A DNA stretch of 64,000 nt from Cryobacterium sp. PH31-AA6 (GTDB lineage: Bacteria; Actinomycetota; Actinomycetes; Actinomycetales; Microbacteriaceae), in assembly GCF_030063195.1 (NCBI RefSeq), contig NZ_JASISS010000007.1, forward strand, positions 30,279 to 94,278, read 5' to 3'. Position numbers and translations under genes: made by a program. Shown piece by piece: positions 7,530 to 18,326 of the stretch (its first letter is position 1; each line of letters starts with the position of its first letter). Under the pieces are notes generated by a model. It saw only the letters and a list, made by a program, of their open reading frames with translations, was not told the DNA's origin and did no database searches.

Positions 7530-9362
7530 TTAGCCGGGCAGCGGGTTGCTCTCGGTGATCGGAGCCCCCGCGTACATGCCCTCGATGGCGTGGGTGAAGT
7601 CCTTGAGAATCAGTTCCCGCTTGATGCTGAGTTTCGGGGTGAGATACCCGTTCTCCTCGGTGAGTTCGGTGGTGAGCACGATGAACTTGCGGATCGACTC
7701 GGCGCGGGAGACGTGGTCGTTGGCGTGGTCGACGGCGCGCTGCACCTCGGCGATCACCGTCGGATTCACGGCCGCCTGGGCCAGCGACATGCCGGCGTCC
7801 TCGCCGTTGTTGTTCAGCCAGACCGCGAGCATGTCGGGGTCGAGCGTGATCAGGGCGGCGATGAACGGCTTGCGGTCGCCGACGACGACGACCTGCCCGA
7901 CCAACGGATTGGAGCGGATCGGGTCTTCCAGCGCGGCCGGGGCGACGTTCTTGCCGCCGGCCGTGACGATGATCTCCTTCTTGCGCCCGGTGATGGTGAC
8001 GAAACCCTCTGCGTCGAAGTCACCGATGTCACCGGTGCGGAGCCATCCGTCATCGAAGGCGGCGTTCGTCGCCTCCGGATTCTTCCAGTACTCCTTGAAG
8101 ACGTTGACGCCCTTCACCTCGATCTCGCCGTCGTCCATGATCCGCACGGAGACGCCGGGCAGGGGCGGGCCGACGGTACCGATCTTGAACTTGGTCGCGA
8201 GGCCGACACTCGTCGGTGCCGTGGTCTCGGTGAGGCCGTAGCCCTCGAGGATCTTGATTCCCAGGCTGTGGTAGAAGTGGCCGAGGTGTGCCCCGAGCGG
8301 TGCGGATCCGGAGACGGCGTACTTGACGTTGCCGCCCATCGCGGCACGCAGCTTGCTGTAGACGAGGCGGTCGAAGATGGCGAACTTGATCTTCATCATC
8401 AGGGGGACCGGTTTTCCCTGGTCGACGGCCATCGAGTGGTCAACGGCGATCTGCGCCGCAGCCTCGAAGATCTTGCCGCGGCCGGCGGCCTCTGCCTTCT
8501 GTTCGGCCGAGTTGTAGACCTTCTCGAAGACACGGGGGACGGCGAGCAGGAACGTCGGTTTGAACGAGCCGAGCGCGGGCAGCAGCTGGCGGGTGTCCGG
8601 CTGGTGGCCGACGCGGACGCCGGCGTGCACGCAGAGCACGGAGATGAAGCGGGCGAAGATGTGTGCGGTCGTGATGAACAGCAGCGTCGAGGCTCCGTGC
8701 TCATCCTCGAGCACCTCTTTGAGGGCGACGGCGGCGTTGCGGGTCGTCTCAACGAAGTTGGAGTGTGTGAGCACGCAACCCTTCGGACGACCGGTTGAAC
8801 CGGACGTGTAGATGAGGGTGGCCATGTCGTCGCCCACGGCGAGGTTTCGGCGGCGTTCGATCTCGGCATCCGTCACGTCGGAGCCGGCGGCGACGAGCTT
8901 GTCGAGGTCACCCAGACCGATCTGCCAGACGGTGCTGATGCCCGGCAGGTCAGGGTGCACCTCGTCGAACCGCGAGAAGTGGTCGGCGGTTTCCAGGATC
9001 ACGGCGCTGGCGCCGGAGTCGCCGAGGATCCATTGGATCTGGGTGGGCGAACTGGTCTCGTAGACCGGAACGAGGATGGCGCCGGCGTACCACACGGCGA
9101 AGTCGATGAGCGTCCACTCGTACCGGGTCTTGCACATCAGGCCGACCTTGTCACCGGGCTCGATGCCGGCAGCGACGAATCCCTTCGCCAGCGCCACCAC
9201 CTGTCGATGGAACTCCGCGGTCGTGACCGGGGCCCATTGGCCGTTGACGGGAAGGGAGAAAAGAACGGACTCCGGCGTGGCCGCAACGCGAGCGGCCAAG
9301 AGGTCTGTGACATTGGCTGCAGGGTCTACGGGGACGATCGCGGGCTGGTCAAACTGTTTCAC
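7530..9362 (-). CDS. long-chain acyl-CoA synthetase (AMP-forming)
   Basis: A 610-residue ANL-superfamily enzyme that activates fatty acids to acyl-CoA through an acyl-adenylate. The P-loop motif YTSGSTGRPKG, the EGYGLTETTAP motif and the hinge/C-terminal segment WLRTGDIGDF with GRKKEIIVTAGGKN are all present. Length and the ANVTDLLAARV start fit the bacterial FadD15-like group. The GTG at 9362 is chosen because AAAGGAG lies just upstream; the frame continues 52 codons further without conserved sequence. Substrate chain length cannot be read from the sequence. The gene is transcribed away from the ROK kinase and ends beside def. Confidence 0.9.
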   Translation of the reverse strand: MKQFDQPAIVPVDPAANVTDLLAARVAATPESVLFSLPVNGQWAPVTTAEFHRQVVALAKGFVAAGIEPGDKVGLMCKTRYEWTLIDFAVWYAGAILVPVYETSSPTQIQWILGDSGASAVILETADHFSRFDEVHPDLPGISTVWQIGLGDLDKLVAAGSDVTDAEIERRRNLAVGDDMATLIYTSGSTGRPKGCVLTHSNFVETTRNAAVALKEVLEDEHGASTLLFITTAHIFARFISVLCVHAGVRVGHQPDTRQLLPALGSFKPTFLLAVPRVFEKVYNSAEQKAEAAGRGKIFEAAAQIAVDHSMAVDQGKPVPLMMKIKFAIFDRLVYSKLRAAMGGNVKYAVSGSAPLGAHLGHFYHSLGIKILEGYGLTETTAPTSVGLATKFKIGTVGPPLPGVSVRIMDDGEIEVKGVNVFKEYWKNPEATNAAFDDGWLRTGDIGDFDAEGFVTITGRKKEIIVTAGGKNVAPAALEDPIRSNPLVGQVVVVGDRKPFIAALITLDPDMLAVWLNNNGEDAGMSLAQAAVNPTVIAEVQRAVDHANDHVSRAESIRKFIVLTTELTEENGYLTPKLSIKRELILKDFTHAIEGMYAGAPITESNPLPG

Positions 9363-9538
9363 GGTATCTCCTTTGGCACCGACGGGCTGTGCGCCCACTC
9401 TATCCGCGTGAAACGGCGGTCGCGGACGTTTCGCCTGACGGCGTACTGATTCACTACACTCTAAAGGGCACGCCCGACCGTCTCTGACTGGCCGGCGGCG
9501 CCATTTCCGCCCGGCCAAACCGACGAAAGAAGTCCGCT
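9363..9538. promoter_or_regulatory. divergent promoter region (acyl-CoA synthetase / ROK kinase)
   Basis: This 176-bp gap must contain two promoters. On the minus strand TAGAGT (complement of 9397-9402) is a fair -10 for the acyl-CoA synthetase. On the plus strand TACACT (9455-9460) is a fair -10 for the kinase. No operator palindrome was recognised. Confidence 0.35.
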
Positions 9539-10486
9539 GTGCACGCGATTGGGATCGATATCGGTGGCACCAAGATCGCCGCAGCTCTGGTCGACGAATT
9601 CGGAACGATCATCCGCTCCGATCGCCGCCCGACCACCGCGAGCGACCCGCGCGGCATCGAGGATGCCGTCGTGGAAATGATCACCGGTCTCGCCGAGGGC
9701 GAGGAGGTCATCGCGGCGGGGATCGCCGCGGCGGGGTTCATCGACGCAGCCCAGTCGGTCGTCTACTACGGTCCGAACGTCAACTGGCGCCACGAGCCGC
9801 TCCGGGACACGCTCGAGGCCCGGCTCGACATGCCGATCCTGATCGAGAACGACGCGAACGCGGCCGGCTGGGCCGAGTTCTCCTTCGGTGCCGGGCAGCT
9901 CTACAGCGATATGGTCATGCTCACCATCGGCACCGGCGTCGGCGGCGCGATCATCTCCGAGAACCGGCTCTTCCGCGGCGGCTTCGGCTGCGCAGCGGAG
10001 CTGGGTCACCTGCGGGTCGTCCCGGACGGGCGGGCCTGCGGTTGTGGTGCGAAGGGGTGCATCGAGCAGTACGGTTCGGGCCGTGCCCTGCTCCGGATCG
10101 CGAACGAACTCGCCGACGCCGGCGGAATCGGCCAGGGCCTCGCCACGGCGCGAAAGGGAAAGGGCAAGCTCACCGGCAAGGATGTCGGCCGCCTGATCGA
10201 GGAGGGCGACAGTGGGGCGCTGGCCGCGCTCCGCGAGCTGGGCGGCTCGCTCGGCCAGGCCTGCGCCAGCCTCGCGGCCGTTCTTGACCCCCAGATCTTC
10301 GTCTTCGGCGGGGGAGTCGCCGACGCCGGCGAGTTGCTGCTGGAGCCGATCCGCGCCGCATATCTGGAGCACCTCCCGGCACGGGGCTTCCACCCGGAGG
10401 CCGAGTTCGCCATCGCCCAGCTCGTGAACGACGCCGGTGTGGTCGGCGCGGCCGACCTCGCACGGAAGCACGTTTTTACGAAGTAG
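9539..10486 (+). CDS. ROK-family sugar kinase, probably glucokinase
   Basis: A 315-residue cytosolic sugar kinase. The N-terminal phosphate-binding motif is AIGIDIGGTKIAAALVDEFG, and the ENDANAAGWAE segment supplies the catalytic aspartate. The ROK zinc site is CGCGAKGCIEQYGSG after an AELGH segment. The family includes glucokinases and N-acetylhexosamine kinases, and the sequence alone does not settle which; the actinobacterial ROK glucokinase is most likely. It has no N-terminal DNA-binding domain, so it is an enzyme and not a NagC/XylR-type repressor. GTG start with GAAAGAAG upstream. The acyltransferase follows after 27 bases, so they may be cotranscribed. Confidence 0.9.
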   Translation: MHAIGIDIGGTKIAAALVDEFGTIIRSDRRPTTASDPRGIEDAVVEMITGLAEGEEVIAAGIAAAGFIDAAQSVVYYGPNVNWRHEPLRDTLEARLDMPILIENDANAAGWAEFSFGAGQLYSDMVMLTIGTGVGGAIISENRLFRGGFGCAAELGHLRVVPDGRACGCGAKGCIEQYGSGRALLRIANELADAGGIGQGLATARKGKGKLTGKDVGRLIEEGDSGALAALRELGGSLGQACASLAAVLDPQIFVFGGGVADAGELLLEPIRAAYLEHLPARGFHPEAEFAIAQLVNDAGVVGAADLARKHVFTK

Positions 10487-10513
10487 GCTCAGGACACCAA
10501 CGGAGGGAGCCCA

Positions 10514-11203
10514 ATGTTTTATTGGTTCATGAAAAACATTGTCATCGGTCCGCTGGTGCTCGGGATCTTCCGACCCTGGGTGACCGGGCTGGAGAATATC
10601 CCCAGAGAGGGCGGCGTGATCCTCGCCAGCAACCACCTCTCCTTCATCGACTCCGTATTCCTGCCCCTGGTCGTACCGCGGCGCGTCGTGTTCCTGGCCA
10701 AGAGCGAATATTTCACCGGGAAGGGCCTCAAGGGCTGGGCCACCCGTCAGTTCTTCAAGGCCACCGGCCAGCTTCCGATCGACCGCTCGGGCGGCAAGGC
10801 CTCCGAGGACTCCCTCAACACCGGACTGCGCGTGCTCGCCGGCGGTGGCGTGCTCGGCATCTACCCCGAGGGAACCCGCAGCCCGGACGCGCGGATGTAC
10901 CGGGGCCGCACCGGCGTCGCCCGGATGGTGCTCGAGGCGGGCGTCCCGGTGATCCCGGTCGCCATGATCGACACCGAGAAGGCCATGCCGACCGGAACCC
11001 GCATCCCGAAAATCCGCCGAATCGGCGTCATCATCGGCACACCGCTCGACTTCAGCCGGTTCGACGGCATGGAGGGAGACCGGTTCGTGCTGCGGTCGAT
11101 CACCGACGAGCTGATGTACGAGCTGCAGCAGCTGAGCACGCAGGAGTACGTGGACGTCTACGCCACCAGCGTGAAAGAAAAGCGGGCGAACCTTTCGCGA
11201 TAA
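10514..11203 (+). CDS. 1-acyl-sn-glycerol-3-phosphate acyltransferase family protein
   Basis: A 229-residue PlsC-type membrane-associated acyltransferase, expected to acylate lysophosphatidate in phospholipid synthesis. Motif I is NHLSFIDS (the H-x4-D catalytic pair), motif III is PEGTRSPD, and the VIPVAMIDTEK segment follows. It starts at an ATG preceded by a strong GGAGGGAG (10502-10509). A second PlsC-like gene is at 41776-42558, so one of them may act on another substrate. The location between a sugar kinase and DAHP synthase is conserved-looking but not informative about substrate. Confidence 0.9.
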   Translation: MFYWFMKNIVIGPLVLGIFRPWVTGLENIPREGGVILASNHLSFIDSVFLPLVVPRRVVFLAKSEYFTGKGLKGWATRQFFKATGQLPIDRSGGKASEDSLNTGLRVLAGGGVLGIYPEGTRSPDARMYRGRTGVARMVLEAGVPVIPVAMIDTEKAMPTGTRIPKIRRIGVIIGTPLDFSRFDGMEGDRFVLRSITDELMYELQQLSTQEYVDVYATSVKEKRANLSR

Positions 11204-11310
11204 GATCGCGTGATCGGTTTCACCCCGATTCCGAGGCCGGATCCGGCCACCCATCATCCCCGGCACCGGGTCTTCCCGTGTGCCGCGTAAGAGAAAACAG
11301 GACTAGCCCA
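11204..11310 (+). other. intergenic region before DAHP synthase
   Basis: The 107-bp gap holds a 14-bp perfect palindrome (11235-11248, GGCCGGATCCGGCC) and a GC-rich hairpin-prone stretch after it. No leader peptide with aromatic codons was found, so attenuation control of the aromatic pathway is not supported. Confidence 0.3.
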
Positions 11311-12681
11311 GTGGTAGACCCTACCGAACCAGTCGTTGTCGCAGATCGATCTGTGATCGCTGGCCTGGACTATTGGCGCACGCTTCCGATCAAGCAGCAG
11401 CCGACCTGGCCGGATGCCGAGGCCGTCGCCGCGGCATCCGCCGAACTGTCCTCGCAGCCGCCGCTCGTCTTCGCCGGTGAGGTCGACATCCTCCGCGACC
11501 GGCTGGCCCAGGCCGCCAACGGCGGGGCCTTCCTGCTGCAGGGCGGTGACTGTGCCGAGACGTTCAGTGGGGCGACCGCAGAGCAGATCCGTAACCGGGT
11601 CAAGACCGTGCTGCAGATGGCCGTCGTGCTCACCTACGGAGCGTCGATGCCCGTGATCAAGATGGGCCGGATGGCCGGTCAGTTCGCCAAGCCTCGCTCC
11701 AGCGACTTCGAGACCCGGGGCGACGTCACGCTGCCGGCCTACCGTGGCGACATCGTCAACGGCTACGATTTCACCCCTGAATCGCGCGAAGCGGACCCGG
11801 CCCGACTGGTCAAGGGTTACCACACCGCGGCATCCACCCTCAATCTCATCCGTGCGTTCACCCAGGGTGGTTTTGCCGACCTCCGCCAGGTGCACAGCTG
11901 GAACCAGGGCTTTGCCGCGAACCCGGCGAACCAGCGCTACGAGAAGGTGGCGAAGGAGATCGACCGCGCGATCAAGTTCATGATCGCCTGCGGGGCCGAC
12001 TTCGAGGCCATGCGGCGCACCGAGTTCTACACCAGCCATGAGGGCCTGCTGATGGACTACGAACGACCGATGACGCGGATCGACTCCCGCACCGGAACGC
12101 CGTACAACACCTCGGCCCACTTCATCTGGATCGGCGAACGCACCCGCGAGCTGGACGGTGCGCACGTGGACTTCCTGTCCCGGGTGCGCAACCCGATCGG
12201 CGTCAAGCTCGGCCCGAGCACCTCGGCCGACGACATGCTGCGCCTGGTCGACAAGCTCGACCCGAACCGCGAACCCGGTCGTCTGACCTTCATCACCCGG
12301 ATGGGTGCCGGCAAGGTGCGGGATGCCCTCCCGCCCCTGCTCGAGGCGGTCAAGGCCAGCGACGCGAAGCCGCTGTGGGTCACCGACCCGATGCACGGCA
12401 ACGGCGTCACCACCCCGACGGGCTACAAGACCCGCCGGTTCGACGACGTGGTCGACGAGGTGCGCGGCTTCTTCGAGGCGCACCGCAGCGTCGGCACCCA
12501 CCCGGGCGGCGTGCACGTCGAGCTCACCGGCGACGACGTCACCGAGTGCCTCGGCGGCTCGGAGCACATCGATGAGGCGGCCCTGGCCACCCGTTACGAG
12601 TCGCTCTGCGACCCGCGCCTGAACCACATGCAGTCGCTCGAGCTCGCGTTCCTGGTCGCGGAGGAACTCGCCGCGCGTTAG
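11311..12681 (+). CDS. aroG: class II 3-deoxy-7-phosphoheptulonate synthase
   Basis: A 456-residue DAHP synthase of the plant/actinobacterial class II. It condenses phosphoenolpyruvate and erythrose 4-phosphate, the first step of the shikimate pathway. Family motifs seen are LLQGGDCAETF, KMGRMAGQFAKPRS, YRGDIVNGYDF, HFIWIGERTRELDGA, GPSTSADDM and WVTDPMHGNG. It has the N-terminal extension typical of enzymes with allosteric sites for aromatic amino acids. The GTG at 11311 (VVDPTEP) has AGGA upstream; the open frame continuing back through the plsC gene is a shadow. In Mycobacterium tuberculosis aroG is also close to pknL, as here. Confidence 0.96.
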   Translation: MVDPTEPVVVADRSVIAGLDYWRTLPIKQQPTWPDAEAVAAASAELSSQPPLVFAGEVDILRDRLAQAANGGAFLLQGGDCAETFSGATAEQIRNRVKTVLQMAVVLTYGASMPVIKMGRMAGQFAKPRSSDFETRGDVTLPAYRGDIVNGYDFTPESREADPARLVKGYHTAASTLNLIRAFTQGGFADLRQVHSWNQGFAANPANQRYEKVAKEIDRAIKFMIACGADFEAMRRTEFYTSHEGLLMDYERPMTRIDSRTGTPYNTSAHFIWIGERTRELDGAHVDFLSRVRNPIGVKLGPSTSADDMLRLVDKLDPNREPGRLTFITRMGAGKVRDALPPLLEAVKASDAKPLWVTDPMHGNGVTTPTGYKTRRFDDVVDEVRGFFEAHRSVGTHPGGVHVELTGDDVTECLGGSEHIDEAALATRYESLCDPRLNHMQSLELAFLVAEELAAR

Positions 12682-12694
12682 CCGGTCTGATCAG

Positions 12695-12737
12695 GGATGG
12701 CCCGTTGCACCAGTTGGTCTGGTGTAACGGGCCATCC
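12695..12737. terminator. bidirectional terminator hairpin aroG / pknL
   Basis: Arms at 12695-12713 and 12719-12737 form a 19-bp stem with one mismatch around the 5-base loop TTGGT. It sits between two convergent genes and can end transcripts from both sides, though no long T run follows on the plus strand. Confidence 0.85.
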
Positions 12738-12759
12738 GGCGTTAACCGCCGTGCCGTCC

Positions 12760-14700
<1,941 letters not shown>

Positions 14701-14706
14701 CAGTCG

Positions 14707-14712
14707 AGTCTA
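14707..14712 (-). promoter_or_regulatory. -10 element, leaderless promoter of pknL
   Basis: TAGACT on the minus strand ends six bases before the GTG at 14700. That spacing puts the transcription start on or next to the start codon. There is no Shine-Dalgarno-like sequence. Confidence 0.6.
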
Positions 14713-14767
14713 GGGAAGGATGGGAGGTTCACCGTGACAGGACACCCGGAAGTCGGGGGATTCCCGG

Positions 14768-16090
14768 TCAGTCGAGCTCGGGGAGCCACGCCGCCGCAGA
14801 GGTCTCCCACTTGGCGTAGTGGTCGGGGAACGCCGAGATCTGCACGGCCTGGGCGGCCTGCGTCACGGTCATCTGCTCCCAGCCGGGAATGTCCAGCAGG
14901 CCGCGGGTGATTCCGGGGTTCGGGTTGCCGGGGCCGCCGAAGAACGCGCGGCTGGCGCGCAGGGGGTCGAGTACCTGCTCGGCCGAACCCCAGCCGGAGC
15001 TCGGCCGCTGCTGGAACAGACCGAGGGAATCCCGGTCCCCGTAGTGCACGTTGCGCAGCCCGGATTCCTGGGCGGCCGCGGCCAGGGCGATGACGAGCCC
15101 GGCATCGCCGACGCCGGCGGCGCGCCCCACGGAGACGATGATGCGCGCGTTCCGGCGCATCTCGTCGGTCAACGGGGTGACCGAGCCGGCGCTGACCACC
15201 GGCTCGATGAAGACCGCCGCGTCGAGGGGCGACGCGTCGATGGGTGCCGCCGACACCGACGAGACCTGGGAGATCGCGAGCGACGGAACGGCCAGGACCT
15301 GGCCGGGGTAGATGATGCTCGACCAGCCGAGCCCGTTGGCATCCAGCACGGACTGCACGGAGACCCCGGCGGCCGCCGCGATGGCCCCGATGGTGTCACC
15401 GGTGACGATGGTGTGGGTGCCTGCTGAGGCGGCGGCAGGCTGTGGGGCCGCCGCCGCGGGCGTGGCGGCCGGAGCGGCGGCGCCGGGAAGCACGATGGCC
15501 TGGCCGGGGAAGATGATGCTGTCGTGGGCGAGACCGTTTGCGCTCAGGATGGCTCCGACGCTCAGCCCGTGGGCTGAGGCGATGCCGCTGATGGTGTCGC
15601 CGGTGACGATCGTGTAACGGGTGATTTCCGCCGCGACCGGGGTCGGTGCGGCCACGGCAGGCGCGGTCCCGCCGGAGAGCGTGAGAGTCTGGCCGGGAAA
15701 GATCACGGCGGACCAGCCGAGCCCGTTCAGGGCGAGCACGGATGCCGTGGACAGGCCGAACCGGCCGGCCACCGCGCTGACGGTGTCGCCATCGACGACC
15801 GTGTACTGGGTCGGCGTTGCCTCGGCGCTCGCTCGCGCGACCTGGCCGCGGGCGGCGGTGGCGGGCGCCACGCCGGGCAGCGTACTTCGGCTCTTCAGGG
15901 GCTTCTTCGTGATGGTCGCGGCGTCCGCGGGAGAGGCCAGGTTCAGGGCGATGGCGATCGTGCTGATGAGAACGAGGGGAATCGTGGCCAGTCGGCCGAA
16001 CGACCGGCGTTCCCCGGCCGGGTCACGGCTGTGCCGACCACCGTCTGCCGGTGGCTGGGTCTTGGTTCCGATTCTGGCTTTTGCCGGCAT
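14768..16090 (-). CDS. secreted or membrane-anchored LysM protein with lysozyme-like C-terminal domain
   Basis: A 440-residue envelope protein. A basic N-terminus leads to a hydrophobic segment (about 35-57, ending SPADA) that is a signal peptide or anchor. Three LysM repeats follow (TQYTVVDGDTVSAVAGRFGL, TRYTIVTGDTISGIASAHGL, GTHTIVTGDTIGAIAAAAGV), each ending FPGQ or YPGQ; these bind peptidoglycan glycans. The C-terminal 140 residues have AAAAQESGLRN, with a candidate catalytic Glu near 340, and LGLFQQRPSSGWG, like actinobacterial transglycosylase/lysozyme-fold proteins. It likely cleaves or remodels peptidoglycan, but activity is inferred. The ATG at 16090 has GGGGAG upstream. It lies between pknL and its putative substrate gene. 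Confidence 0.85.
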   Translation of the reverse strand: MPAKARIGTKTQPPADGGRHSRDPAGERRSFGRLATIPLVLISTIAIALNLASPADAATITKKPLKSRSTLPGVAPATAARGQVARASAEATPTQYTVVDGDTVSAVAGRFGLSTASVLALNGLGWSAVIFPGQTLTLSGGTAPAVAAPTPVAAEITRYTIVTGDTISGIASAHGLSVGAILSANGLAHDSIIFPGQAIVLPGAAAPAATPAAAAPQPAAASAGTHTIVTGDTIGAIAAAAGVSVQSVLDANGLGWSSIIYPGQVLAVPSLAISQVSSVSAAPIDASPLDAAVFIEPVVSAGSVTPLTDEMRRNARIIVSVGRAAGVGDAGLVIALAAAAQESGLRNVHYGDRDSLGLFQQRPSSGWGSAEQVLDPLRASRAFFGGPGNPNPGITRGLLDIPGWEQMTVTQAAQAVQISAFPDHYAKWETSAAAWLPELD

Positions 16091-16253
16091 GGCGCTCCCC
16101 GTGCAGATTGCTTACGACTTCAGGCATCCAGCGGCTCACGCTGACACGCACAATGAACAAAGTCAACCAGTCGGTTCACTCTTACCGGTGCCAACACGCG
16201 GGAAACACGGGAAGGGGTTTGTCGAGGGCCGGGAATCATGGAATGCTGGAGAG
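16091..16253. promoter_or_regulatory. divergent promoter region (LysM protein / Rv2175c-like gene)
   Basis: On the minus strand TTGACT, complement of bases around 16160, is followed 17 bases later by CAGCGT and could drive the LysM gene with a leader of about 40 bases. On the plus strand AATGCT (16242-16247) ends six bases before the GTG at 16254, the spacing of a leaderless promoter. Confidence 0.4.
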
Positions 16254-16613
16254 GTGACCGACTCGTTTTCAGATCAACAATTTTCAGATCACCAGTGGCT
16301 GTCCATCCCCGACCTCGTCCAGCTCCTCGGCGTGAGCCAGAGCAGGGTTCGCCAGCTGATCGATGACAAGCAGCTGCTGGCCATCCGTCCCGGCGGCGGA
16401 CCGCTCCAGGTTCCGGCCGCCTTCATCAGGGATGCCGCACCCGTTCCCGAGCTGCGTGGAACCCTCATCGTGCTTGCGGACGACGGTTTCACCGACGAGC
16501 AGGCGATGAGCTGGCTGCTCGAGGTGGACGACAGTCTGGGCGTTCCGCCCATCACCGCCCTGCTGGCCGGCCGCAAGGCCGAAGTGCGCCGGGTCGCGCA
16601 GGCGCTGGCCTGA
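16254..16613 (+). CDS. Rv2175c-family DNA-binding protein
   Basis: A 119-residue protein with an N-terminal helix-turn-helix (WLSIPDLVQLLGVSQSRVRQLIDD) and a C-terminal helical domain (LIVLADDGFTDEQAMSWLL). It matches the Rv2175c group, whose mycobacterial member is phosphorylated by PknL at its N-terminus, which blocks DNA binding. Here the N-terminal tail TDSFSDQQFSDHQ carries Thr2, Ser4, Ser6 and Ser11 as possible targets. The GTG at 16254 is the only start that includes this tail; the larger open frame upstream is antisense to the LysM gene. The kinase gene is close by, supporting a kinase-substrate pair. Confidence 0.85.
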   Translation: MTDSFSDQQFSDHQWLSIPDLVQLLGVSQSRVRQLIDDKQLLAIRPGGGPLQVPAAFIRDAAPVPELRGTLIVLADDGFTDEQAMSWLLEVDDSLGVPPITALLAGRKAEVRRVAQALA

Positions 16614-16647
16614 CCGGAATCTTCCGGCTCTGACCGAAGCCCCCGTC

Positions 16648-17778
16648 CTAGAAGACGCGGCGGGTGACGGTCTCGGCGAGCAGGCCGAGCGCGTCGGTTA
16701 CCTCGGCGCCGATGGGCGACTCGGTCAGTGCGGCCAGGGCTTCGGCGACCTGGGACGCGATCAGGTCTTCGACGCGGAGCACGGCCCCGCTGTCCAGGAT
16801 CAGCCGCTGCAGCCCGGTGATCTGTTCCGCGGTGAGCGACGGATCCCCGAGCAGCGCGTCGAGCTGGTCGCGGGCCTCGTCGCCGAGGGTCTCCCTGGCG
16901 AGGGCGACCAGCACCGTGCGCTTGCCCTCACGGAGGTCGTCGCCACTGGGCTTGCCCGTCACCGACGCGTCGCCAAACACGCCCAGGAGGTCGTCGCGCA
17001 ACTGGTAGGCGATCCCGAGCGGCAGCCCGAAGGCCCGGAGGGCGTCGAGGTGCTCCGCACCGGCGCCCGCAAGGGCCGCCCCGATCACGAGCGGCGCCTG
17101 CACGCTGTACTTCGCCGACTTGTAGACGATCACCCGCATGGCACGGTCGAGCAGCTCGGATTCGGGCTGGGTGAGCCAGGCTCGTTCCTCCAGGATGTCC
17201 AGGTACTGACCGGCCGTGACCTCGGTGCGCATTCGGTTGAACTCGGCCCGGGCGGCGCGTGCCGCGCTCTGCTCCACACCGGCCAATCCCTCATCGAGGA
17301 GCTCGTCGCTCCAGCCGAGCAGCAGGTCGCCGAGCAGAATGGCAGCGGCGCGGCCGAATTCCGGGCGGTTTCCGGCCCAGCCGGCGGCGGTGTGCAGGGA
17401 CTCGAAGAGCCGGTGGGCTGAGGCCTTGCCCCGCCGGGTGTCCGAGTTGTCGATGATGTCGTCGTGCACGAGCGCCGCGGCGTGGAAGATCTCCAGGGCC
17501 GCGGCGGCGGACACCACCGGGATCAGGCGCTCGGGAATCCCCGCGCCCGACGCCGGACCGTCAATCGGGTCGAGGCCGGGTTCGACTCCGCCCACACTCT
17601 GCCAACCCCACCAGCAGAACAGGGCCCGAAAACGCTTGCCACCGCTGAGAAACTGCCGTGAGAAGTCGACCAGTGGCGTAAGGTCCGGGCTGATAGTGGT
17701 CACAATTGGTTCACGGGCCTCGATGAATTCGTCGATGCGTGTATGAACCAGTTCGACCAGTTGATTGCTTTGAGCCAC
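16648..17778 (-). CDS. polyprenyl diphosphate synthase (IdsA-like)
   Basis: A 376-residue trans-isoprenyl diphosphate synthase that elongates allylic diphosphates with isopentenyl diphosphate. The first aspartate-rich motif is VHDDIIDNSDTRRGK (near residues 103-117) and the second is YQLRDDLLGVFGD (near 258-270); GGKRFR lies at the N-terminal side. It probably makes geranylgeranyl or longer chains for menaquinone, carotenoid or carrier lipids; product length cannot be read. In mycobacteria idsA2 also lies in the pknL region. GTG start with TAGGCT six bases upstream and no ribosome binding site, so leaderless. Confidence 0.9.
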   Translation of the reverse strand: MAQSNQLVELVHTRIDEFIEAREPIVTTISPDLTPLVDFSRQFLSGGKRFRALFCWWGWQSVGGVEPGLDPIDGPASGAGIPERLIPVVSAAAALEIFHAAALVHDDIIDNSDTRRGKASAHRLFESLHTAAGWAGNRPEFGRAAAILLGDLLLGWSDELLDEGLAGVEQSAARAARAEFNRMRTEVTAGQYLDILEERAWLTQPESELLDRAMRVIVYKSAKYSVQAPLVIGAALAGAGAEHLDALRAFGLPLGIAYQLRDDLLGVFGDASVTGKPSGDDLREGKRTVLVALARETLGDEARDQLDALLGDPSLTAEQITGLQRLILDSGAVLRVEDLIASQVAEALAALTESPIGAEVTDALGLLAETVTRRVF

Positions 17779-17784
17779 GTGCCT

Positions 17785-17790
17785 AGCCTA
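17785..17790 (-). promoter_or_regulatory. -10 element, leaderless promoter of the polyprenyl synthase gene
   Basis: TAGGCT on the minus strand ends six bases before the GTG at 17778. A second, overlapping TAGGCT-like copy follows. No Shine-Dalgarno sequence is seen. Confidence 0.6.
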
Positions 17791-17806
17791 GCCATCCGTG
17801 CGGGGT

Positions 17807-17812
17807 TAGAAT
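17807..17812 (+). promoter_or_regulatory. -10 element for the DUF3040 gene
   Basis: TAGAAT precedes a 38-base leader with the strong ribosome binding site AGGAGGAA before the ATG at 17851. A nearly identical TAGAATTGGG occurs before the TetR gene at 47209. Confidence 0.45.
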
Positions 17813-17850
17813 TGGGAGGCAAGCCGCCGGTCCCTAGTAGGAGGAATGAG

Positions 17851-18222
17851 ATGCCGCTTTCGGAACAAGAGCAGCGACTCCTCGAAGAGATGGAGCGCGG
17901 TCTTTACCACAACGACGCCGACTTCGTGTCGACCGTTGGCGGTTCACCGCTCCGACCCAACTACCGCTCGATCGCGATCGGCGTTCTCGCCGCAGTCGCC
18001 GGCATCGGCGGATTGATCGCCGGTGTCGCGGTGCAGCAGCTCTGGATCGGCATCGTCGGATTCACCGTGATGTTCGCCGGCGTGCTCATCGCCACGACGC
18101 CGGGCAAGTCCGGACGCAAGATCGGCGGAGCACCCCTCGGTCGCCCCGCGCAGCGTTCCCAGGACAAGGGCTTCATGGACCGTCTCAACGAACGCTGGGA
18201 TCGTCGGCAGGACGGCCAGTAA
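17851..18222 (+). CDS. DUF3040 membrane protein
   Basis: A 123-residue protein beginning PLSEQEQRLLEEMERGL, the DUF3040 signature. Two closely spaced membrane helices follow (about 45-87), then a basic tail. DUF3040 genes commonly lie directly before mraZ in actinobacteria; no biochemical function is known to me. The ATG at 17851 follows the strong ribosome binding site AGGAGGAA; the open frame extends 36 codons upstream but without family sequence. A terminator follows the gene, so it is likely transcribed apart from the dcw cluster. Confidence 0.9.
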   Translation: MPLSEQEQRLLEEMERGLYHNDADFVSTVGGSPLRPNYRSIAIGVLAAVAGIGGLIAGVAVQQLWIGIVGFTVMFAGVLIATTPGKSGRKIGGAPLGRPAQRSQDKGFMDRLNERWDRRQDGQ

Positions 18223-18326
18223 CCACCGCCTGAGTCCCCGCCCGAGTCGTCGCCGACGCGGAGCTTGCGGAGCCTCCTGCCCCGCCCCCCTTCCGCCCCC
18301 TGACAGCGTCATTTCACCCGCAAACC

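Noticed and set aside
11204..11310. aromatic amino acid attenuator before DAHP synthase
   Set aside because: No leader peptide with clustered Trp, Tyr or Phe codons and no pair of alternative hairpins were found.
10522..12681. apparent 719-residue fusion reaching from the plsC gene into aroG
   Set aside because: The first 263 codons are an out-of-frame reading of plsC. The DAHP synthase begins at GTG 11311 with its own ribosome binding site.
16614..16627. CCGGAATCTTCCGG palindrome considered as a terminator
   Set aside because: The stem is 5-6 bp with almost no loop and no T tract. It could help end the convergent transcripts but is too weak to call.
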